From: Pseudomonadota bacterium
GTDB lineage: Bacteria > Cyanobacteriota > Vampirovibrionia > Obscuribacterales > Obscuribacteraceae
NCBI GenBank assembly: GCA_021325555.1
Contig: JAJPGY010000038.1
Span: 1 to 64,000, forward strand
Reading direction: 5' to 3'
DNA length: 64,000 bases
The notes below the pieces were generated by a model that saw only the letters and a program-made list of their open reading frames with translations, had not been told where the DNA came from and did no database searches. The position numbers were made by a program, and so were the translations under genes. Each line of letters begins with the position of its first letter. The stretch's first letter is position 1. This document shows positions 58,776 to 64,000 of this stretch, one piece after another.

Positions 58776-60977
58776 ATGTCGCCTTTTTACAGACCTTCCC
58801 AGAGCTTCTCCAGCCCGCACTTCGGGGTAGACGGCCCGACCCCCGCCACCGGCAGCAGCGAACTCGGCAAAGCGGCCTTTAGCGCCGGCATCGAATCGCA
58901 GCTCTCCTCGCCGGCCGAGGTGACCCGGGCGCACTCGTTCTTCCAGGTGCCGGTTGCCGATGCCCGCGTGCTCGCCGCCCCCGCCCTTGTGCCCGGCGGC
59001 GAATCGGCGGCGATGGCCATGGTTCCCGGCGCCAACGAGCCGGTGTCGCCCATCATTCAGCTGATCATGCGGCTGCCCGGCCATATAGGGATCATGAACT
59101 CCTTTTTTGAGGCGCTCGGGCACCTGTTCAATCCCGACCTGAGCCTGTTGGGCTCCCTCGACCTGACGCACGTGCTCGAGCACGCGCAGGCCGCCCTCGC
59201 ATCTGCAGCCGGCACGGCCGGCTCGGAGTTGACGGCCAATTTCTCGCTTGTGCCACAGGACTCACTCAACCTGCTCGGTCACAACGCAACCAGCAACTTC
59301 ACGCACGCCGCCGGCGGCGCCGACGCGCTGACCGGCAAATTGAGCCCGTCGGCCGGCGAGCACCTGGCGAAGAACCCGCTCCAGTGCTCCGGCGAGTACA
59401 AGCTCAGCGACCCGCACTTCGAGGGCGCCGCCACACACGGCCAGGCGGGCGGCGGGCAGGGCCCCTTCGTCTCCGGGCCCGAGCAGTCCAGCCAGGCGCA
59501 GATGAACTACCTGGCCGGCGAGCACAGGCTCTTCAACGATCAGTTCGGATCCAAAGGAGGTCTTACCCAGGCATCCTCATCGCCGGCGGCAGGCAGCACG
59601 CAGTCGCTGCCCGGCTCGCTCAACGTGGGCGCCAGCCCGCTTGCCAGCCATGCGCAGGCGCTGCCGGCGGTGGCCAGGATTGGTGACGGCGTGATGAGCG
59701 GCCCCGGACTTTCCGGGCCGGCCGGCTATCACCTGGGCTCGCCGGGCAGGCCGCTTGTGGACGGCGGCAGCAGCCTCGGACCATCGGGCGCCGTCTCGCA
59801 GCAGCTGGGAGAGCACAGGCTTCTGGCATCGCACCCGTCCTCGACCATGGGCGAGCCGGTGAGCCCACCCGAAAAGGGCTCTCTTCTGGGCCCGGGCAGC
59901 TTCGACTCCGCCTCGCTCACCCCGGTGGGCGGCGAGCCGCCCGCAAGCATGCCGACTGGTGCCGGTGCCGAGACCGCCGGCCAGGCCATGAAGGGCCTGA
60001 AGGCCACGCAGCTGACCTTGCCGGGCGTGAAGGTGCCGGCGCCCGTGCACGCCAGGCACGCCTTCGACCACCTCGCCCACCAGACCAAACCGGGCGCCGT
60101 GGCGGCGAGCGGGGCCGGCATCGACGAGGTTTCCCGCGGCTCGCTCCTTCACCCGGCAGGCCAGGGCCACGCCGCCCACCATGCGGTGGCCGCCCGTCAC
60201 CAGGCGAGCCACCACGAGCCGGCCCACAAGACGGCGCGCACTCCGGGCAACGGCCAGACGGCCGAACAGGCCACTCACCAGGACAAGCCGCTGGCCTGCA
60301 CGGACAGCGGCACGCCGGTCGCCGATGCCGGCAGCACGAGCTACACCATAAGGGCCGGCGACTGCCTGTGGAACATCGCCCGCGATCATCTCGGGTCGGC
60401 GGCGCGATGGCAGGAGATTTACAAGCTGAACGCCGGCCTGCTGGGAAGCAACCCGGACCTCATCCACACCGGCGTCACAATAAACCTCCCGCCTGCCGGA
60501 CCGGAGATCGCCTCGGGCGCCGCCGAAGGGGCCAGGTACGTCGTGGCCCCCGGAGACAACCTGTGGAACATCGCCCGCGATCACCTGGGCGGCGGGCAGC
60601 ACTGGAAAGAGATCTACCAGGGCAACCACGATCTGATCGGCGCCAACCCGCAGCTCATCCACCCCGGCCAGGAGCTGACCCTGCCCGGCGGCGCCCCCAG
60701 CCAGATCGCCTCCAGCGCGCCGGCGGCGCCGGCGTTGTCGCAGGCGATCCCGCAGGCGGCGCCGCAGGCCGTTACACCGGCGGCGCCGCTGGCCCCCGAC
60801 TCCACCGCCATCACCCAGCCGGCCCCGGCGCCAATAGCCTCGCTGCCCGCCTCCGGCGCCGCCGCGGCCGCCACCCTGCCGCAGGCCGACCTGACCGGTG
60901 CCAGCGCCGAAGCGCTGGCACCGTCTTCGCTGCGCCCCGATCTCTCGCAACTGCTCCGCCGCCGCCTCGGCAAGTAA
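58776..60977 (+). CDS. LysM-domain protein without signal peptide
   Basis: 733 residues. The first 500 are Gly/Ala/Ser/His-rich and low in structure, with one short hydrophobic stretch ('VSPIIQLIMRLPGHIGIM'). Two LysM modules lie near 523-572 ('SYTIRAGDCLWNIARDHLGS') and 588-638 ('RYVVAPGDNLWNIARDHLGG'); their DNA is almost identical over about 26 bases, a recent duplication. LysM binds peptidoglycan or chitin-like glycans. There is no N-terminal signal peptide, so export must use another route or the protein stays inside. The tail is Ala/Pro-rich. Confidence 0.75.
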   Translation: MSPFYRPSQSFSSPHFGVDGPTPATGSSELGKAAFSAGIESQLSSPAEVTRAHSFFQVPVADARVLAAPALVPGGESAAMAMVPGANEPVSPIIQLIMRLPGHIGIMNSFFEALGHLFNPDLSLLGSLDLTHVLEHAQAALASAAGTAGSELTANFSLVPQDSLNLLGHNATSNFTHAAGGADALTGKLSPSAGEHLAKNPLQCSGEYKLSDPHFEGAATHGQAGGGQGPFVSGPEQSSQAQMNYLAGEHRLFNDQFGSKGGLTQASSSPAAGSTQSLPGSLNVGASPLASHAQALPAVARIGDGVMSGPGLSGPAGYHLGSPGRPLVDGGSSLGPSGAVSQQLGEHRLLASHPSSTMGEPVSPPEKGSLLGPGSFDSASLTPVGGEPPASMPTGAGAETAGQAMKGLKATQLTLPGVKVPAPVHARHAFDHLAHQTKPGAVAASGAGIDEVSRGSLLHPAGQGHAAHHAVAARHQASHHEPAHKTARTPGNGQTAEQATHQDKPLACTDSGTPVADAGSTSYTIRAGDCLWNIARDHLGSAARWQEIYKLNAGLLGSNPDLIHTGVTINLPPAGPEIASGAAEGARYVVAPGDNLWNIARDHLGGGQHWKEIYQGNHDLIGANPQLIHPGQELTLPGGAPSQIASSAPAAPALSQAIPQAAPQAVTPAAPLAPDSTAITQPAPAPIASLPASGAAAAATLPQADLTGASAEALAPSSLRPDLSQLLRRRLGK

Positions 60978-61025
60978 TCGCTCGGGATGGGCAAGCCGGA
61001 CTCCCCGGCGGGTCAGCACCGCACC

Positions 61026-61042
61026 CCCGCCTGTCAGGCGGG
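61026..61042 (+). terminator. Possible terminator hairpin after LysM gene
   Basis: CCCGCCT/AGGCGGG with a GTC loop lies about 50 bases after the stop. It has no T run, so it is weak. Confidence 0.3.
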
Positions 61043-61116
61043 CAAGATCCCGGCGCCCCTGGCGTTGACGGTCTGCTTCCGCTCCGCCCGCCTTTGAGAA
61101 GACAAACTCTTCAGGA

Positions 61117-62229
61117 TCAAGGCAGCTCCAGGAGCAGCTGCCGCGCGGCCCCGCTCAGATCTTCACGGTCGACCATCTCGCCCCGGCGGGGAACGGCCAC
61201 CGCTTTCTCGATCCCGTAAGCCCGCCAGTCGACGCCCGGCTCGACCGCGGCGGCGAGGACCCACAGCGGTTTGCCCGCTTGCCTGCACATGCCCGCCAGC
61301 TCTCCGACCGCCTTGCCCATGGACAGCTGCCGGTCGAGCTTGCCTTCACCGCCGATGACCAGATCGCAGGCGCTTACCTTCTCCTTGAGATCCATCAGCC
61401 CGGCTATCCACTGGAACCCGGGAATGATGCGGGCTCCAAGCGCGCAGGCCAGCCCGAAGGCCGCACCGCCGGCGGCACCAGCGCCGGGCTCGTTTCGCCT
61501 GCTGCTGCCGGTCGCCTGCTCCATAAGGTCGGCCAGCCTTGCCAGCCCCTGCTCGAGAAGCAGGCACTGAAAGCGATTGGCGCCCTTCTGCGGCCCGAAG
61601 ACGAAGGCGGCGCCGTTGTCTCCCAGCAGCGGATTTTGCACGTCGGTCGCCACCGCGAGCTCGGTGAGCGGCTGCAGCCGGACCAGTGCGGACAGATCGC
61701 AGTGGTGGAGATCCACCAGAGGGCCACCGCCCGGCGGCAGCTCGCACCCGGCGGCATCCAGGAATCTGGCCCCCAGCGCGCGCAGGGCGCCGGTGCCACC
61801 ATCCGTGGAGGCACTGCCTCCCACCGTCACCACGAGCTTCCTCTCGCCACCGGCAAGGCAGCGGCGGATTACCTGGCCGAGCCCGTAAGTGTGGGCGTAG
61901 AGCGGGGACAAAGACTCCCGGGCGATCCCGGCTATGCCGCACGCCGACGCCAGCTCGATCACGGCCACCGCGGGCAGACGCAGCCAGCGCGCCGTCTGCT
62001 TGCCCCCCAGCGCGCCCAGCACCGTCTCCTCAAAGAGGTCACCGCCCAGGCACTGATGGAGCGCCTCGACCGTGCCGTCGCCGCCGTCGGCGACAGGCGC
62101 AATGGTCAACTGCAGGCGCCGCCCCGATTGCCGGGCACCGGCAGCGATAGCCCCGGCGACGGCACAGGGAGAGAGCGTCCCCTTGTAGGCCGTGGGCGCA
62201 ATCAGGACCCTCAGCGTGTCAGCTGGCAA
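61117..62229 (-). CDS. Glycerate kinase
   Basis: 370 residues from TTG 62229, overlapping the upstream WYL gene by 11 bases. Seen: 'LIAPTAYKGTLSPCAVAGAI', 'PVADGGDGTVEALH', 'VTVGGSASTDGGTGALRALG', 'VATDVQNPLLGDNGAAFVFG' and 'VIGGEGKLDRQLSMGKAVGE', the full GarK/GlxK-type pattern. It makes 2- or 3-phosphoglycerate from glycerate and ATP. It links to sugar-acid or glyoxylate use, but no other such gene is near. Confidence 0.92.
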   Translation of the reverse strand: MPADTLRVLIAPTAYKGTLSPCAVAGAIAAGARQSGRRLQLTIAPVADGGDGTVEALHQCLGGDLFEETVLGALGGKQTARWLRLPAVAVIELASACGIAGIARESLSPLYAHTYGLGQVIRRCLAGGERKLVVTVGGSASTDGGTGALRALGARFLDAAGCELPPGGGPLVDLHHCDLSALVRLQPLTELAVATDVQNPLLGDNGAAFVFGPQKGANRFQCLLLEQGLARLADLMEQATGSSRRNEPGAGAAGGAAFGLACALGARIIPGFQWIAGLMDLKEKVSACDLVIGGEGKLDRQLSMGKAVGELAGMCRQAGKPLWVLAAAVEPGVDWRAYGIEKAVAVPRRGEMVDREDLSGAARQLLLELP

Positions 62230-62833
62230 ACGGCAGTTGGCGGCGCGGGTTGAAATCAGGAGGCACCTCGAAGTGGCGCGATGTCTCCAGCAGCTCTTTG
62301 ATGCGGTCGACCCGGAAGATCATGACCTCGCCCCGCTCGTGGCAGTATGCCACCATCTTCCACAGCCCGCCTTCCTTGAGGATGGCCAGGGGATTGAGGG
62401 TAATCATATCCACCGACTCACGGGCGAAACTGTAGTAATGGGCTCTCACCGTCTTGTGGCTGATAACGGCCTGCTCGAGCAGCGGCAAGGTTCTGTCGAT
62501 AGCGTACATCGGGTAATTGCAGGGCGATTGCTCGGCCTCCAGCTCAGCCATATCGGTGGAAGCCGCCTCGCGCGCCAGCTCGTCGTCTTCCTCGAGCTCG
62601 ACGGCGCCGAGCACCGACTCGACGATCGCCTCGGCGATCTCGTCGGAAAGCCCGGACAGAGCCGGTGGAATGTGGTTGGAGATCTTGGCGATGATCTCCC
62701 TTATCAGCTCGTCGCGATCTTTTGCATGGATGCTAATGCCGGCCACGAGCTTGTCGAGCAATCTGGCACCGGTTAAAAGCAGGATCCCCTCTTCGGGCGT
62801 AAGGTCCAGGGAAAACTTTTGTTCCATGTACAT
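62219..62833 (-). CDS. WYL-domain protein without HTH
   Basis: 204 residues from ATG 62833, which has AAGGA seven bases upstream; an in-frame GTG/ATG further 5' is less likely. The first 110 residues are helical and acidic and lack a helix-turn-helix. Residues 125-195 form a WYL domain: 'VRAHYYSFARESVDMITLNPLAILKEGGLWKMVAYCHERGEVMIFRVDRI' region. WYL domains bind ligands, often nucleotides, in regulators. It is coupled to the glycerate kinase gene, so it may sense the same pathway. Confidence 0.8.
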   Translation of the reverse strand: MYMEQKFSLDLTPEEGILLLTGARLLDKLVAGISIHAKDRDELIREIIAKISNHIPPALSGLSDEIAEAIVESVLGAVELEEDDELAREAASTDMAELEAEQSPCNYPMYAIDRTLPLLEQAVISHKTVRAHYYSFARESVDMITLNPLAILKEGGLWKMVAYCHERGEVMIFRVDRIKELLETSRHFEVPPDFNPRRQLPFAS

Positions 62834-63069
62834 GCTTTTTTCCTTATGTAAGCGCCGCACCCGCTGCGGTGGCCCAGCGCGCTACTCGATTGCACCCTCG
62901 ACCCGGCGGGCGAGCCCCGCCGGACCCGGAGACCTTGACTTCCCGCTGTCCCCTCCTTGACTACCCTCTTTCAGTCTACACCCACGAGGGATACTCCGGT
63001 AGTCACCCGCACGGCTTCCGGTCCTCCACCGGCCCCGCGCCCTTGCCCGGTCTCCGACCAAACAGCGCT

Positions 63070-64000
63070 TTACATCCGCTCCGGTGCCGTCACCCCTATT
63101 ATTCCCAGCACATTGGCCAGCACCTGCCTCGTGGCAACTATCAGCCCGAGCCTGGCCCTGGTCACTGCGGCGTCGGCGGTAATCACCCGGCAGACCTCGT
63201 AAAACTTTTGTAGATCATTTGCGACATCAAATGCGTAGCGGGCCAGGCGCCCCGGGCTGCGGGTCGCTGCCGCCTCCTCCACCTCCTCGGGCAGGTCCTG
63301 CAGGCGCATGATCAAATTCTTCTGGTGGGCGAAGATCTCCGGATCCTCCTCGAAGATCGGCGCGAAGACCTCGGTTGAGCTCTTGTAGAGATCGCACCAC
63401 TGCCGCCATTCCGCCTGCGACACCGTCGGCGGCTCCTCGGCGCCGGTGTCGCTGTTGACCCGCGGCTCCAGAGCCCGGCGCAGGATGGCGCAGCAGCGAG
63501 CGTGGGCGTACTGTATATAGAAGGCCGGATTCTCGCGGCTGGTCTGTTTGGCCAGCTCCAGATCGAAATTAATCGGGTTTTGCGGATTGGACTCGGCCAG
63601 ATAGTAGCGCACGGCGTCGACCCCCACCTCGTCCATGACCTCGGCCAGGGTAACCACGGTGCCCCGCCGCTTGGACATCCGCACCATCTGCCCCTCGCGC
63701 TGCAGGTTGACGATCTGCGTCAGGATCACCTCCAGCCTGGCCGGATCCTTCCCGAGCGCCTGCACGGAGGCTTTCAGTCCCGGCACCTGCCCGTGGTGGT
63801 CGGCTCCCCAGATGGTGATCAGGTGGTCGTAGCCGCGCTCGTATTTGTCCAGATGATAAGCGGCATCAGCCGCCAGATAGGTTGTGGCGCCGCCGCTTTT
63901 CCGGAGCACCCGATCGCGCTCGTCGCCCAGCTGCCTGGCCTTGAGCCAGAGCGCTCCTTCCGCCTCGTAGCTCATGCCGCTTTCGGCGAAACGCTGGAGA
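63070..64000 (-). CDS. argS: Arginine--tRNA ligase, C-terminal part (runs off window)
   Basis: 310 codons are visible; the 5' part lies beyond base 64000. Seen: 'TTYLAADAAYHLDKYERGYD', 'WGADHHGQVPGLKASVQALG', 'VRMSKRRGTVVTLAEVMDEV' (the KMSKS-equivalent region), 'NPAFYIQYAHARCCAILRRA' and a C-terminal anticodon-binding helical bundle ending 'LANVLGIIGVTAPERM'. The order and spacing fit bacterial ArgRS. The 62834-63069 gap is GC-rich with no gene. Confidence 0.95.
   Translation of the reverse strand, partial: LQRFAESGMSYEAEGALWLKARQLGDERDRVLRKSGGATTYLAADAAYHLDKYERGYDHLITIWGADHHGQVPGLKASVQALGKDPARLEVILTQIVNLQREGQMVRMSKRRGTVVTLAEVMDEVGVDAVRYYLAESNPQNPINFDLELAKQTSRENPAFYIQYAHARCCAILRRALEPRVNSDTGAEEPPTVSQAEWRQWCDLYKSSTEVFAPIFEEDPEIFAHQKNLIMRLQDLPEEVEEAAATRSPGRLARYAFDVANDLQKFYEVCRVITADAAVTRARLGLIVATRQVLANVLGIIGVTAPERM

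Overview
The window is a high-GC (clearly above 60% by eye) bacterial chromosome segment, densely packed with genes on both strands. It carries housekeeping clusters: rpsF-ssb-rpsR, infC-rpmI-rplT, tRNA-Leu, tatC, trpS, sigA, pepA and the 3' part of argS. Between them lie genes for an elaborate signalling network: two PknB-like Ser/Thr kinases, DUF4388 proteins, MshEN-like modules, a GAF/GGDEF sensor, and a zinc-finger/roadblock protein beside an ECF-like sigma factor. This mix, and the style of the kinases, recalls deep-branching non-photosynthetic cyanobacterial relatives (Vampirovibrionia/Melainabacteria, Obscuribacterales-like). That placement is inference from gene content only. There is no prophage, CRISPR array, rRNA operon or intact insertion sequence.

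Layout. 1-220: an 87-bp exact direct repeat. 213-1151: an exported protein, divergent from translation genes (1402-4093). 4104-11149: membrane proteins, a spermidine-synthase-like membrane fusion, threonine aldolase, an acyl-CoA ligase, a SpoU-type RNA methylase and TatC. 11390-14872: a degenerate receiver, an M50 metalloprotease with TPRs and its paralogue with a destroyed zinc site, and a membrane protein. 15179-21005: the diguanylate cyclase and three exported proteins. 21085-27889: a + strand run with a HAD phosphatase, folK, acpS, a SAM hydrolase family protein, a methyltransferase and a 1126-residue internally duplicated CPBP-type membrane protein. 27922-30034: a PemK-like toxin, a B12-binding mutase subunit and small proteins. 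30147-32229: a ThDP decarboxylase and a HIT protein. 32230-33549: an accessory-looking, gene-poor patch with a broken DUF5615-type toxin and an ACT-domain gene.

33550-40357 is a signalling cluster: kinase, small protein, MATE exporter, kinase with MshEN-like domains, a stand-alone MshEN-like protein and a PurC-like enzyme. It ends in a perfect 19-bp palindrome. Converging on it are an O-antigen-ligase-like protein, trpS and a 37-residue basic protein. 42998-48475 holds a DUF4388 protein, sigA, mgtE and an acyl-CoA carboxylase subunit. 49514-53643 holds the ECF-like sigma factor and the giant repeat/roadblock protein. 53834-62833 holds pepA, a STAS-like/MshEN/DUF4388 protein, an exported protein, a LysM protein, glycerate kinase and a WYL protein. 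argS runs off the right edge.

The carboxylase and the B12 subunit hint at propionyl-/methylmalonyl-CoA metabolism. The GGEEF cyclase plus several MshEN-like modules suggest a c-di-GMP circuit tied to Ser/Thr kinases. A family of hairpin repeats sits directly after stop codons at three places.
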